DNA of 61,553 nucleotides from Alphaproteobacteria bacterium. GTDB lineage: Bacteria > Pseudomonadota > Alphaproteobacteria > Thalassobaculales > Thalassobaculaceae. Location of the stretch: positions 1 through 61,553 of the forward strand of contig JAJEAR010000015.1 of the NCBI GenBank assembly GCA_022822665.1, written 5' to 3'. Under the pieces are notes generated by a model. The model ran no database searches and was not told the DNA's origin. It saw only the letters and a program-made list of their open reading frames with translations. The position numbers were made by a program, and so were the translations under genes. This document shows positions 10,140-18,948 of the stretch, piece by piece (within the stretch, counting starts at the first letter, position 1; the number at the start of each line of letters is the position of its first letter).

Positions 10140-10949
10140 ATGATGCGTGTGGCCATGAGCGTGGGGCTGTGCACGGTGCTTGCGGGGTGCCTCCCGTTCC
10201 TTCCGCCTGTCATGTCGGCCGCGTCGATCGGAGTGTCCGGGTTCTCGGTCCTGACCACCGGCAAGAGCACGTCGGACCACATCGTTTCAGCCGCCAACGG
10301 GAAGGACTGTGCACTGCACAGGCTGCTCTTCCTCAATCCGATCTGCCGCGAATACACCGAGGCCGATATCCAGATCGCGGTCACCTATCCGGATTCGTTT
10401 CCGGGAGATCATGCCGATGGCGGTCCCGACCTGACGACGGAGCAACCGGTCACGGAAGAGAAGGTCCGGACGCTGGCGCTGGAGATCGGGAGTGCGAACG
10501 GCCCGGCCAGGAACTCCGCCGGTGCGCCGAGGCGGTTCGCGTCCGCGAGCGCGTTCGGCTCGAACCGGGTCGAGACCCATTCCCTGCCCTTCGGCTCAAT
10601 CCAGGTCGCGGCCGCGATCCCGGTTGACACCGGTCGCGTCGGCGCGGCGACAGGGACCGGGATCTCGGACGATGCCTTGCCGGTGGTTCCGAGGCTGGTG
10701 CCGTCAGGACTGCGCGCCGACGACCGGCCCACCACGCCGGTGGCCGGGACTGCCGCGCCGCCTGTGCTGCCACGCCCCTCGCCATTCAAGCACATTCCGG
10801 CGGCCTGGGACGGCGGAACGGGCTTCGCCGACATTCCGTTGCCGGCGCTTGCGCGCCAGCAGTCGGTGGTCATGCAGAACCGGGAGTCGGGCCCGCCGTC
10901 ACTGGCGGCCGACCGGGTTGCGGTGCCGCGCGTCCTCAGCCGGTCCTGA
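10140..10949 (+). CDS. small lipoprotein of unknown function
   Basis: A 269-residue protein of unknown function with an N-terminal lipoprotein signal: MRVAMSVGLCTVLAGC gives a good lipobox (L-A-G-C) with the acylated cysteine near residue 17. The next part (ASIGVSGFSVLTTGKS, GKDCALHRLLFLNPICREY) is regular and looks structured. It may be a conserved alphaproteobacterial outer-membrane or periplasmic module. After about residue 120 it becomes low-complexity, rich in Pro, Ala and Arg. AGGAGG at 10123-10128 serves either GTG 10131 or ATG 10140/10143. It is alone on its strand, and its stop overlaps the convergent ridA gene by 14 bases. Confidence 0.7.
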   Translation: MMRVAMSVGLCTVLAGCLPFLPPVMSAASIGVSGFSVLTTGKSTSDHIVSAANGKDCALHRLLFLNPICREYTEADIQIAVTYPDSFPGDHADGGPDLTTEQPVTEEKVRTLALEIGSANGPARNSAGAPRRFASASAFGSNRVETHSLPFGSIQVAAAIPVDTGRVGAATGTGISDDALPVVPRLVPSGLRADDRPTTPVAGTAAPPVLPRPSPFKHIPAAWDGGTGFADIPLPALARQQSVVMQNRESGPPSLAADRVAVPRVLSRS

Positions 10950-11322
10950 TACAGACGGCCTCGATCTCGACCACCAGGGCCGGATCGGCCAGGCCGGCGA
11001 CGAACAGCAGGGTTGACGCCGGGACGCTGTCCCCGAAAAACCGCTGGCGTGTTGCCCGGTAGTAATCGACATCCTCGCGCCGCGTCAGGAATACCGTGAT
11101 CTTGACGATGTCGTCGCGGGTGACGCCGGCCGCATCGAGCTGGGCGGCGAGGTTGTCCCAGGTCTGGTCAATCTGACCGTGTGCGTCCTCGACCATGGTT
11201 CCGTCGGGGCGGAGGCCAATCTGGCCGGAGATGTGGATCCACGTGGCGCCGGCCGGCACTTCGATTGAGTGCGAGTAGCCCCTGGGGGCATGGACCGTAT
11301 CCGGATTGCGTCTTTCAAGCAT
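10936..11322 (-). CDS. RidA family protein (YjgF/UK114)
   Basis: A 128-residue RidA-fold protein. Typical features are the HIGGQIGLRPDG-like HISGQIGLRPDG near residue 32, the middle QTWDNLAAQLDAAGV, and the C-terminal ASTLLFVAGLADPALVVEIEA. RidA proteins hydrolyse reactive enamine/imine intermediates made by PLP enzymes and oxidases. The catalytic arginine seen in true RidA (in the SRxxVxVxxLA region) is not obvious, since the C terminus reads PASTLLFVAGL. It may therefore belong to one of the Rid1-7 subfamilies. It is the last gene of the TRAP operon, 93 bases after dctP and past a strong hairpin, which may lower its expression. Confidence 0.88.
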   Translation of the reverse strand: MLERRNPDTVHAPRGYSHSIEVPAGATWIHISGQIGLRPDGTMVEDAHGQIDQTWDNLAAQLDAAGVTRDDIVKITVFLTRREDVDYYRATRQRFFGDSVPASTLLFVAGLADPALVVEIEAVCIRTG

Positions 11323-11378
11323 GACTGAAGTCCCTGGTCTGTTCCTGACTGCGGCAGGCGCCCGCCCGCCGGAACGGA

Positions 11379-11404
11379 CCGGCTCCGGCTGGCGCCGGAG
11401 CCGG
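11379..11404 (-). terminator. strong hairpin after dctP
   Basis: A perfect 11-bp inverted repeat (arms 11379-11389 and 11394-11404, loop TGGC) begins 12 bases after the dctP stop on the minus strand. No U-tract follows. It is likely a transcription attenuator or RNA-stabilising stem between dctP and ridA, a usual place for such stems near abundant substrate-binding proteins. Confidence 0.55.
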
Positions 11405-11415
11405 TGCCGGTACGA

Positions 11416-12468
11416 TTACTCGAGCAGCTTGCGGTCTTCCTCGACGATTTCAGCCTCGGCGGCGGTAATCGACTCCTCGAGCAGCTTCAGCCACTTGTCA
11501 CCGAACTTCTCGACGTACCAGTCCTTGAGCGGCTGGACAGCCGCGACGAACTGCGCCTTTTCCTCGGCAGTCGGGACATAGACCTCACCGCCCTTTTCCT
11601 TGAATGCCGCGTAGGCGGCGAGGGCGGTGAACTTCGGATCGTCGGAGGCCATCGCGGTCATGTGATGGAAACCCGACGCGACCACGCCCTTGAGATCGTC
11701 AGGCAATGCCTGCAGGAAGTCGTTGTTCATCCACCAGAACAGGAACATGTAGGCGTGGTGATCGAGAGTCACCCGGTTCAGGAATTCGTGGAACTTCATG
11801 TTCACGATGTCGGTGATGCCGTTCTTGGTTCCGACCACCACTCCGGTGGCGAGCGAGGTGTAGAGCTCCTGCCACGGGATCGGCGTGGGGTTGCCTCCGA
11901 GCAGGTTGACCATCTCGACCTGCAGCGGTGACTCGATGGTGCGCATCTTCACGCCCTCGAGATCCGCCGGCGTCCTGATGGAGACGTCCTTGGTGAAGAA
12001 GTCGCGCCATCCCCCGGTATTGTTCAGCCCCATGAGCCGCAGCGTGCCGGTCTTCTCCAGCACCGCATGACGCACCTCGTCCATGAACGGGCTCTTCATG
12101 ACCTTTTCTGCAACACGGTCATTGGGGAACATGTAGGGCAGGTCGGTAACCTGGATTTCCGGGAAGATGTTGGCGATACCGCCCACGGTGGTACCGGTGA
12201 TCTCGCAGGTTCCGAGCTGGACCGATTCCAGGCACTGGCGGAAATTGCCGCACAGCTGGCCGGCCGGGTAGATCTCGACCTCGACCCGTCCGTTGGTCTG
12301 GGCCTCCACGAAGTTCTCGAACACCAGCGAGCCCTTGTGGTCCTCGTCATCCGTCGAACCGATGTGGCAGATCTTGATGGTGTAGTCGGCCGCGAATGCG
12401 GCGCCGGCACTGCCGAGCGACAGTGCCAGACCGACAAGCGCGGCGCGCATGAGGGTTTGACGTATCAT
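11416..12468 (-). CDS. dctP: TRAP transporter solute-binding protein DctP
   Basis: A 350-residue periplasmic binding protein. The start is ATG 12468 behind GGAGGAATTC. The signal peptide is MIRQTLMRAALVGLALSLGSAG, ending at AFAA. The DctP fold shows KICHIGSTDD, GRVEVEIYPAGQLC near 70, EIQVTDLPYMFPND near 112 and the ligand-binding segment KMRTIESPLQVEMVNLLGGNPTPIPW near 175-200, with the family's conserved arginine. The ligand is probably a carboxylic acid but cannot be named. It lies at the end of the operon, after the quinone oxidoreductase, separated from the membrane genes dctM and dctQ. That placement is unusual but still on one strand. Confidence 0.93.
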   Translation of the reverse strand: MIRQTLMRAALVGLALSLGSAGAAFAADYTIKICHIGSTDDEDHKGSLVFENFVEAQTNGRVEVEIYPAGQLCGNFRQCLESVQLGTCEITGTTVGGIANIFPEIQVTDLPYMFPNDRVAEKVMKSPFMDEVRHAVLEKTGTLRLMGLNNTGGWRDFFTKDVSIRTPADLEGVKMRTIESPLQVEMVNLLGGNPTPIPWQELYTSLATGVVVGTKNGITDIVNMKFHEFLNRVTLDHHAYMFLFWWMNNDFLQALPDDLKGVVASGFHHMTAMASDDPKFTALAAYAAFKEKGGEVYVPTAEEKAQFVAAVQPLKDWYVEKFGDKWLKLLEESITAAEAEIVEEDRKLLE

Positions 12469-12606
12469 TTTTGAATTCCTCCTCTGTTCCAGAGCCTGCG
12501 GGATGGTTGCATCCCCCATCCCCGCAATCAATGGCGCAGTGCCAACGCTGACCCGCACCTGTCCGCCGCGACCGGCAACAGGGAACGGGTCCCGCCCTTC
12601 ACCCGG

Positions 12607-13599
12607 TCAGGGGATCAGCACCGTTGCGCCGAGGGTGGCGCCCGACTCGATCGCCGCATGTGCCCGTACCGCGTCCCTGAGCGGGTATTCGTAGTTGAGA
12701 TTGGCGTCGAGGATCCCGCTCCCGATCGCCTCGAACAGGGAGCGGGCGGTGCGTTCCAGGTCCTCGCGCCTGGCGACGTAGTGCATGATCGCCGGCCGGG
12801 TGATGAACAGCGAGCCGCGGCGTCCGAGATCCGTGATGATGTCGACGGGATCGGGTGGACCGGAGACATGGCCGTAGGCGGCACACACGCCCATCGGTCG
12901 CAGTGCGTCGAGCGAACGCTGCAGCGTGTCCCTGCCGATCGCCTCGTAGACCACCGCGCATCCTTCGCCGTCCGTGACGTCGCGTACCACCGAGACGAAG
13001 TCCCGCTCGCTGCGGACCACCGGGTGATCGCACCCGGCCGCGCGGGCCGCCTCGGCCTTCTCCGCCGTCGAGACGGTACCCACCACGGTGGCGCCGAGCG
13101 CCCGTGCCCACTGGCACAGGATCAGGCCCATGCCGCCGGCCGCCGCGTGGACCAGGACGGTATCGCCCGGTTGCACGGCATAGGTCCGGTGCAGCAGGTA
13201 CTGCGCGGTCATGCCCTTCATCAGCAGGGCCGCGACCACCCGGTCGTCGAGTCCCTCGGGCAGGTGGAGCAGGCTCGAGGCGGGATAGTTTCGCGCTTCG
13301 GCGTAGCTGCCAAGCGGCGGGATTCCGTAGGCGACGCGGTCTCCGGTCAGGAAGTCGCGCACCCCGTCTCCCACCTCCTCGACGATGCCGACACCCTCGA
13401 AACCGATGACCACCGGCGGCTCGGGAACCGGCCAGGGGTGCGGGACGCCGCCGCGGTGATAGGTGTCCGCGAAATTCACGCCGATGGCGGTATGGCGCAG
13501 CCGCACCTCGCCCGGACCGGGATCGGGCACCGGCCACTCCCGCCATTCCATCACGTCGGGCGGACCGAGCCGGTGTATCACCTGCGCCATCGTGGACAT
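12607..13599 (-). CDS. NADPH:quinone oxidoreductase family protein
   Basis: A 330-residue zinc-free medium-chain dehydrogenase/reductase of the Qor type. The N-terminal catalytic domain has IGVNFADTYHRGGVP near 40 and GFEGVGIVEEVGDGV near 70. The cofactor domain has VLVHAAAGGMGLILCQWARALGA near 150 with the AAxGGxG loop for NADPH. There are no zinc cysteines. Reduction of quinones or enones is the family reaction, but the physiological substrate is unknown. It sits inside a TRAP operon between dctM and dctP, so it may act on the imported compound or on one of its breakdown products. The ATG at 13599 is used; MAQ at 13590 is an alternative. Confidence 0.92.
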   Translation of the reverse strand: MSTMAQVIHRLGPPDVMEWREWPVPDPGPGEVRLRHTAIGVNFADTYHRGGVPHPWPVPEPPVVIGFEGVGIVEEVGDGVRDFLTGDRVAYGIPPLGSYAEARNYPASSLLHLPEGLDDRVVAALLMKGMTAQYLLHRTYAVQPGDTVLVHAAAGGMGLILCQWARALGATVVGTVSTAEKAEAARAAGCDHPVVRSERDFVSVVRDVTDGEGCAVVYEAIGRDTLQRSLDALRPMGVCAAYGHVSGPPDPVDIITDLGRRGSLFITRPAIMHYVARREDLERTARSLFEAIGSGILDANLNYEYPLRDAVRAHAAIESGATLGATVLIP

Positions 13600-13713
13600 C
13601 GGGGTGCTCCCGTTACCCGCCGGTGCTGTTCGTCCCGCGGGTTCCGGCGCGCCCCGGTTCCGCGGACGGATACCCGGCCGCCGGCTGTCCGGTTCCGGCG
13701 GGCCGCGCCCGCG

Positions 13714-15042
13714 TCACGACGGTCCGGGCGAGATCAGGAACAGGCCCGGCTCGATCGCCGTGTAACCGAGTGCGTAGGGCAGCGACATCGAGATGAACGG
13801 GAAGTAGGTGACGATGAAGATCGCCAGGATCTCGACTGCCAGCAGCGGCAGCATCTCGAGCGCGATCACCTCGACGCGCAGCCTGGAGATGCTGGAGGCG
13901 ACGAACAGGATCAGGCCCATTGGTGGCGTGGCGAGGCCGATCGTCAGGTTGATGCACATCACCACCGCGAAGTGCAGCGGGTCGATCCCGAGTGCGATCA
14001 TGGTCGGGGCGAGGATCGGGCCGAGGATAAGGATTGCCGGGCCCGCATCCAGGAACATTCCGACGATCAGCAGCAGTACGTTGATCAGGAACAGGATCAG
14101 GAGCGGATCCCTGGAGATCGAGAACAACAGCGACGACAGGGCCGTGGGAACCTGGGAGAGGCTGGCGATGGCGGCAAAGGCGGTCGCGGTTCCGACGATC
14201 AGGAGAATCGCGCCCGAGGTGATCGCCGAGTTGAGGAAAATGGACGGCAGGTCCTTCAGGCTCAGCGAACGCAGGACGAACAGGCTGATGAGCAGGGCAT
14301 AGAGAGCTGCAACCGCGGCGGATTCGGTCGGGGTGAAGATGCCGCCCAGAATGCCGCCGAGGATGATCACGGGGGTGAGCAGCGGCAGGGTCGCCCCCCA
14401 AGCGGCTCGCCCGACCTGCTTCAGGCTGGCCCGTTCACTTGCCTTGGGATAGTTGCGGCGCTTGGAAATGATCGCGGTGACGAACATCAGCAGGGCGCCC
14501 ACCATCAGGCCGGGAACGAGGCCGGCCGCGAACAGCCCCGCCACCGACACGTTCATGATGAAGGCGTAGACCACCATGATGAGGCTGGGCGGGATGATCG
14601 GGCCGATGACGGAGGAGGCCGCGGTGACCGCGGCGGCGAACTTGCGGCTGTAGCCGTCGCGCTCCATCGCCGGGATCAGGATCGATCCGACCGCGGAGGT
14701 ATCGGCGACCGCCGAGCCGCTGATGCCCGCGAACAGCATGCTGGTCACGATGTTGACGTGGGCAAGCCCGCCTCTCAGGTGACCGACCAGGGTGTTGGCG
14801 AAGTTCACCAGGCTGATGGTGATGCCGGCCCGGTTCATGATCTCGCCGGTCAGGATGAAGAACGGAATGGCGAGCAGCGGAAACTGGTGAATACCGGCAA
14901 ATGTCCGCTGGACCAGCATCTTCAGGAAGATCGGTTTCTCGGCCAGCAGGAAGCCGACCATCGGGGCGAACCCGAGCGCGAACACGATCGGCATGCCGAT
15001 CGCCATGACCAGGAGGAAGATCCAGAAAAAGGTGATTGTCAC
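13714..15042 (-). CDS. dctM: TRAP transporter large membrane subunit DctM
   Basis: A 442-residue integral membrane subunit (12-helix class) that carries the sodium-driven transport path. Typical sequence: AIGMPIVFALGFAPMVGFL at the start, IPFFILTGEIMNRAGI near 60, MLFAGISGSAVADTSAVGS near 100, IGPIIPPSLIMVVYAF near 140, and PTESAAVAALYALL near 240. The start is GTG 15042. It is 12 bases behind dctQ, and the two membrane subunits must form one complex. The C terminus is normal. The family length (about 425-440) matches. Confidence 0.95.
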   Translation of the reverse strand: MTITFFWIFLLVMAIGMPIVFALGFAPMVGFLLAEKPIFLKMLVQRTFAGIHQFPLLAIPFFILTGEIMNRAGITISLVNFANTLVGHLRGGLAHVNIVTSMLFAGISGSAVADTSAVGSILIPAMERDGYSRKFAAAVTAASSVIGPIIPPSLIMVVYAFIMNVSVAGLFAAGLVPGLMVGALLMFVTAIISKRRNYPKASERASLKQVGRAAWGATLPLLTPVIILGGILGGIFTPTESAAVAALYALLISLFVLRSLSLKDLPSIFLNSAITSGAILLIVGTATAFAAIASLSQVPTALSSLLFSISRDPLLILFLINVLLLIVGMFLDAGPAILILGPILAPTMIALGIDPLHFAVVMCINLTIGLATPPMGLILFVASSISRLRVEVIALEMLPLLAVEILAIFIVTYFPFISMSLPYALGYTAIEPGLFLISPGPS

Positions 15043-15054
15043 GAGCGTGCACCG

Positions 15055-15615
15055 TCAATCGTTGGCCTGTGTGACGTCACCCGGGCCCCCGGGGCGGGCC
15101 TGGGACGGGTCGATGACGCCGCGTATGGCATTCAGCAGGAATTCGAGTGACACCGTGGCGACCATGAAGGCGCCGATCGGCATGCAGATGTAGACGTAGA
15201 GGATGGAGAGATCGATGGTCGACGCCCGCTGGATCCGGGCGTTCCAGGCCATGAAGGAACCCTCCTTCATGATCGCGACCATCAGGCCGATGATGCCGAG
15301 GTAGATCACGATCAGCAGCAGCTGGCGGCTCCGACCGCCCAGGTTGCCGATGAGGACACCGATGCCGACATGCGCGCCGGCTCGAAGACCCAGCGGCGCG
15401 ACCACGAAGGTCAGCCAGACCATGACGAACTTGGCGATCTCCTCGGACCAGGACAGCGCATCGTTCATGACGTAGCGCATGAAGACCGCGATATCGACGA
15501 TGGCCAGCATGCTGACCAGCAAGGCGATCGCGAGCCACTTGAAGACGACCAGGACCCGATCGTTGAAGAGGGCGATCCCGGTCTCCAGGTGCCCGAGCAG
15601 TGCCGTTGCCGTCAT
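15055..15615 (-). CDS. dctQ: TRAP transporter small membrane subunit DctQ
   Basis: A 186-residue four-helix protein. Helices are near 18-42 (KWLAIALLVSMLAIVDIAVF), 50-75 (SWSEEIAKFVMVWLTFVVAP), 90-115 and 140-165. The SEE..K pattern after helix 1 and GLRAGAHVGI are DctQ signatures. ATG 15615 is chosen over upstream in-frame codons because those add an Arg/Pro-rich, unlike-family tail, and AGGGTGG precedes 15615. This is the first gene of the operon dctQ-dctM-qor-dctP-ridA. The promoter must lie in 15616-15807, shared with the divergent eipB gene. Confidence 0.9.
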   Translation of the reverse strand: MTATALLGHLETGIALFNDRVLVVFKWLAIALLVSMLAIVDIAVFMRYVMNDALSWSEEIAKFVMVWLTFVVAPLGLRAGAHVGIGVLIGNLGGRSRQLLLIVIYLGIIGLMVAIMKEGSFMAWNARIQRASTIDLSILYVYICMPIGAFMVATVSLEFLLNAIRGVIDPSQARPGGPGDVTQAND

Positions 15616-15807
15616 GTCCACCCTGTACCGTTCGCCGGGCCGGAGCCGACAACGCTGTCCGATCCGGAGCACAATGACAAGGGCCGGGTGCAATCGCGGC
15701 GCGGGCATGGCCGCGCACCGGGCTCCGCCGCGGCAGCGGGATCATTGTCGCCGCCGCATCCGGGGCCCATAGTTGCCGCGTTCACCGGGTCAATGGAAGG
15801 TGCCGCC

Positions 15808-16656
15808 ATGTCGGGGAGGGTTCTGCGCGTCGCGGTGATCACTGCCACCCTGGTCATGCCGGCAACGGGACCGGCCCTGTCTGCCGGAGACAGGAGTGGC
15901 GATGTCAGGATCGTGCCCCATTCGGCGACCTACTCGATGTCGCTCTCCAGGGTCGACCTCGACAGCTCGGTCTTCGATTTCTCCGGGGGGCTGAAGATCA
16001 GTCTGATCGAGGACTGCGACGCGTGGCACCTGAGCCAGGAGACCGTCATCGGGTTCGTGAACGCGCTTGGTCAGGGAACACCGACCATCCTCAGCCATAC
16101 CGCGCGGGAGGGCAAGGACGGCGCCTGGCTCAGGTTCGCCGGCGAAAGGACGTGGGGCGGGGACCGCGAGGCCGTCACCAAGTCCCATGGCGGCAGGGTC
16201 GAGCGGCGCAACGGCCGGCTCGTGGCCACCTACGATGGCCACGACACTCCCGTGGTGCTGTCGGAGCAGACCCTCTTTCCGGTCGCGCACAGCAGGAAAC
16301 TGCTCGAGGAGGCGCAACGCGCCACGCGCGTGTTCTCGGCGCGCGAATTCTCCGGTTCCGACCACATGGAGGGCGACGTCCTGGTCACGGCCGTGATCGG
16401 AAATGGCAAGACGGGGTGGAACGCTCCCGAAGGCCTGGACCCGACGGTCGCGGAGATCCTGTTCTCGGGCACGTCATGGCCGGTCCATCTCGGCTACTTC
16501 AGCACGGATGCCCGGGTCGATGCGCCCGACTACGAGGTGAGCATGCACCTGCACGACAGCGGGGCCGTCTCCTCGTTGACGCTGCACTACGATGCCCTGG
16601 ATATCGATCTGGGGCTCGAGGAGGTCAGCCTGAACGCGCTGCCCGACTGCCGCTGA
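15808..16656 (+). CDS. envelope integrity protein EipB-like (DUF1849)
   Basis: A 282-residue protein with a signal peptide (MSGRVLRVAVITATLVMPATG, ending at ALSA). The mature part is the DUF1849 family: VPHSATYSMSL at the start, FSGGLKISLIEDCDAWHLSQ near 60-75, and the terminal ALPDC. Cys70 and Cys281 are placed like the conserved disulfide of Brucella EipB, a periplasmic beta-spiral protein needed for cell-envelope stability. That function is from knowledge of the family. ATG 15808 has GGAAGG seven bases upstream; ATG 15793 is also in frame. It is divergent from the TRAP operon and stands alone. Another alphaproteobacterial marker. Confidence 0.87.
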   Translation: MSGRVLRVAVITATLVMPATGPALSAGDRSGDVRIVPHSATYSMSLSRVDLDSSVFDFSGGLKISLIEDCDAWHLSQETVIGFVNALGQGTPTILSHTAREGKDGAWLRFAGERTWGGDREAVTKSHGGRVERRNGRLVATYDGHDTPVVLSEQTLFPVAHSRKLLEEAQRATRVFSAREFSGSDHMEGDVLVTAVIGNGKTGWNAPEGLDPTVAEILFSGTSWPVHLGYFSTDARVDAPDYEVSMHLHDSGAVSSLTLHYDALDIDLGLEEVSLNALPDCR

Positions 16657-16673
16657 GCGTTGAGTCCCCGGCG

Positions 16674-17945
16674 CTACTGCCGGCCGTTCCTCGACAGGCT
16701 GCGTCCCTTGATGATGGCCGCGGTGCCCTGTTGCGTGCGAACCGCGTCCATGGCCTGTTCAGCACGCTTGCGCTGCTGTCCGGACGGGTCGGCCAGGTCC
16801 GGAAGGTCCGCTTCTTCCTCGTCGGCGAGCCCGGTGACGCCGACGCCGAGCAGCCGGAAACTCCGTCCGTCCGTCTCGCGTTCGAGCAGGGGCCGGGCGG
16901 CCCTGAACAGCGTGTCGGCCAGCTGGGTGGGGGAGGTGAGGGTGGTGCGGCGCGACACGGTGCGGAAGGTCGAGGTCCGCAGCTTGAGCATCACCACCCG
17001 GCCGGCCCTGGACGCCTCCTTCAGGCGCCGCGAGACGGTCTCGCACTGCGACCAGAGAACGGGAACCAGCAGCTCCGGCTCGCGCAGGTCGGTCTCGAAG
17101 GTGGTTTCGCTGGAGATGCTGATGCTCTCGCGGGAAGGATCGACCGTGCGGTCGTCGCGGCCCCACGCACAGGCGGCAAGCCGGGAGCCGATGGCTCCGT
17201 AGCGCCGGACCAGTTCGGCCTCCGGAACCTTCTGCAGGTCACCCACGGTCGAAATCCCGGACCGGCGCAACGCGCGGTCAAGCTGCCGGCCGACACCCCA
17301 GATCACCGAGACCGGCATCGGCGCCAGCCTGGCGGGAGCCTCGGCCCGCCCGATGACGCTCATGCCCCGCGGCTTGTCGAGGTCGGATGCCACCTTGGCA
17401 AGGAACTTGTTGCAGCTGAGACCGATCGAGACGCTGACCCCGATCTCGCTCTCGATGCGTGCGGCCAGCCGGGCCAGGGTTTCGGCGGGACAGCTGCGAT
17501 GCAGCAGTTCGGTCCCGTACAGGTCGAGGAACGCCTCGTCGATCGACAGCGGTTCGACCAAGGGCGCGGTCTCGCGCATGATCTCCCGGATCTGTCGCCC
17601 GACCGCGGCATAGCGTTCCATGTCCGGTCGCAGGACCACCGCGTCCGGACAGGCGGCGAGTGCCCGTGCCATCGGCATCGCCGAGTGCACACCGCGGATG
17701 CGGGCGATGTAGCACGCGGTCGACACCACGCCGCGGGTGCTGCCGCCGACGATGACCGGCCGGGCAGCCAGCTGCGGATTGTCACGTTTCTCCACGCTGG
17801 CATAGAAGGCGTCGCAGTCGAGGTGGGCGATGGTGAGCTCGGAGAGTTCCCGGTGGCGGATCATCCGCGGCGATCCGCAGTGCGGACACGCATCGATACC
17901 GTGCGACCATGCGAAACAGTCCCGGCACAGGCCCGGCGACGTCAT
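16674..17945 (-). CDS. dinB: DNA polymerase IV (DinB) with N-terminal zinc ribbon
   Basis: A 423-residue Y-family translesion polymerase. Before the palm it carries a four-cysteine ribbon (Cys 7, 10, 20, 23), common in alphaproteobacterial DinB. The catalytic residues are in HLDCDAFYASVE (Asp43) and LSIDEAFLD (Asp135, Glu136). Little-finger sequence is complete. A clamp-binding peptide is expected near the C terminus but is not clear; the tail reads IIKGRSLSRNGRQ. The start ATG at 17943-17945 overlaps the stop of the upstream ROK kinase (ATGA), so it is translated by coupling. No LexA-type box is seen directly upstream, because the gene lies inside an operon. Confidence 0.94.
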   Translation of the reverse strand: MTSPGLCRDCFAWSHGIDACPHCGSPRMIRHRELSELTIAHLDCDAFYASVEKRDNPQLAARPVIVGGSTRGVVSTACYIARIRGVHSAMPMARALAACPDAVVLRPDMERYAAVGRQIREIMRETAPLVEPLSIDEAFLDLYGTELLHRSCPAETLARLAARIESEIGVSVSIGLSCNKFLAKVASDLDKPRGMSVIGRAEAPARLAPMPVSVIWGVGRQLDRALRRSGISTVGDLQKVPEAELVRRYGAIGSRLAACAWGRDDRTVDPSRESISISSETTFETDLREPELLVPVLWSQCETVSRRLKEASRAGRVVMLKLRTSTFRTVSRRTTLTSPTQLADTLFRAARPLLERETDGRSFRLLGVGVTGLADEEEADLPDLADPSGQQRKRAEQAMDAVRTQQGTAAIIKGRSLSRNGRQ

Positions 17946-18868
17946 CCCGGCCGGTCCGGATGACGCGGCCACAGCCAGGCGGCGCCGCGCACGCCGCTCG
18001 CGTCTCCGTGCGCCGCCGGCACCAGCCTGGTCCGGATCTCGTTCGAGAACACGTACCGCTGCCAGTGCCTCGGGACGTCGCTGTACAGCCGACCGATGTT
18101 CGACAGGCCGCCGCCGACCACGATCACGTCGGGGTCGAGCAGGTTGATCACGGTCGCGAGGCTGCGCGCGAGCCGGTCGGTCCAGGCATCCAGGGTGCGC
18201 GAGGCGGCAGGGTCGCCGGCGCCGGCACGCCGGGCGATCTCCCGGGGCTCGAGTGTCTGCCCGGTCTCGCGGCAGTGCCGGCGCGCGAGTGCCGGACCCG
18301 ACAGCCAGGTCTCCAGGCAGCCGGACAGGCCGCAGTAGCAGGGGTCGCCGGGTCGTTCGCTGTCCCCGGGCCAGGGCAGGGGATTGTGCCCCCATTCGCC
18401 GGCAATGGCGTTGGCCCCCGACACCGGGCGGCCGTGCACCACCAGGCCGCCGCCGATGCCGGTTCCGAGCACGACGGCGAAGATCACGCCGTCGCTGTTT
18501 CCGGCTCCGTCGGCCGCCTCCGAGACCGCGAGACAGTTTGCGTCGTTCTCGACCCGAACCGGGCCGCCGAGCGCCGCCTCGATGTCCTGTTGCAGGGGCC
18601 TGCCGATCAGCCAGGTCGCGTTGCTGTGCCTGACCAGCCCGGTACGGGCCGAAACCGCTCCGGGAATGCCGATGCCGACCGGTGCGGGGTTGCCGGCAGC
18701 CCTTCGTGCGGCGGCAACAAGCCGCGCCAGGGCGGCGATGGTCCCGTCGTAGTTCCCGCGCGGCGTGCGGATCCTCCGCCGCCAGCAGACGGACCCGGCC
18801 GGGTCCATGACCACGCATTCGATCTTGGTCCCGCCGAGGTCAATTCCGATGCGGAAGCCGTCGGTCAT
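17942..18868 (-). CDS. ROK family sugar kinase
   Basis: A 308-residue kinase of the ROK family, with IGIDLGGTKIE near residues 7-17 (ATP loop), VENDANC (Asp109 catalytic) and LGTGIGGGLVVHG near 134. It has the zinc site: His161 in GEWGHNP and Cys177/179/184 in CYCGLSGCLE. The whole fits fructokinase or N-acetylhexosamine kinase, and the sugar cannot be chosen from sequence. The start at ATG 18868 is at the family N terminus. The end overlaps dinB. A sugar kinase coupled to an error-prone polymerase has no obvious functional link; simple co-transcription is the likely reason. Confidence 0.93.
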   Translation of the reverse strand: MTDGFRIGIDLGGTKIECVVMDPAGSVCWRRRIRTPRGNYDGTIAALARLVAAARRAAGNPAPVGIGIPGAVSARTGLVRHSNATWLIGRPLQQDIEAALGGPVRVENDANCLAVSEAADGAGNSDGVIFAVVLGTGIGGGLVVHGRPVSGANAIAGEWGHNPLPWPGDSERPGDPCYCGLSGCLETWLSGPALARRHCRETGQTLEPREIARRAGAGDPAASRTLDAWTDRLARSLATVINLLDPDVIVVGGGLSNIGRLYSDVPRHWQRYVFSNEIRTRLVPAAHGDASGVRGAAWLWPRHPDRPG

Positions 18869-18948
18869 GGTTCCCACCGGTGCCGTGCACGGAAACGGTC
18901 CGCACGGTCCCCATGCTACATGGGCCGCCTGCAGGGCGCCAACACGCC

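Noticed and set aside
12658..15150. A very long open frame on the plus strand opposite the TRAP operon
   Set aside because: Its product is rich in Arg, Gln, Asp and His with no domain, and it mirrors well-recognised genes on the other strand. High GC makes such antisense frames common.
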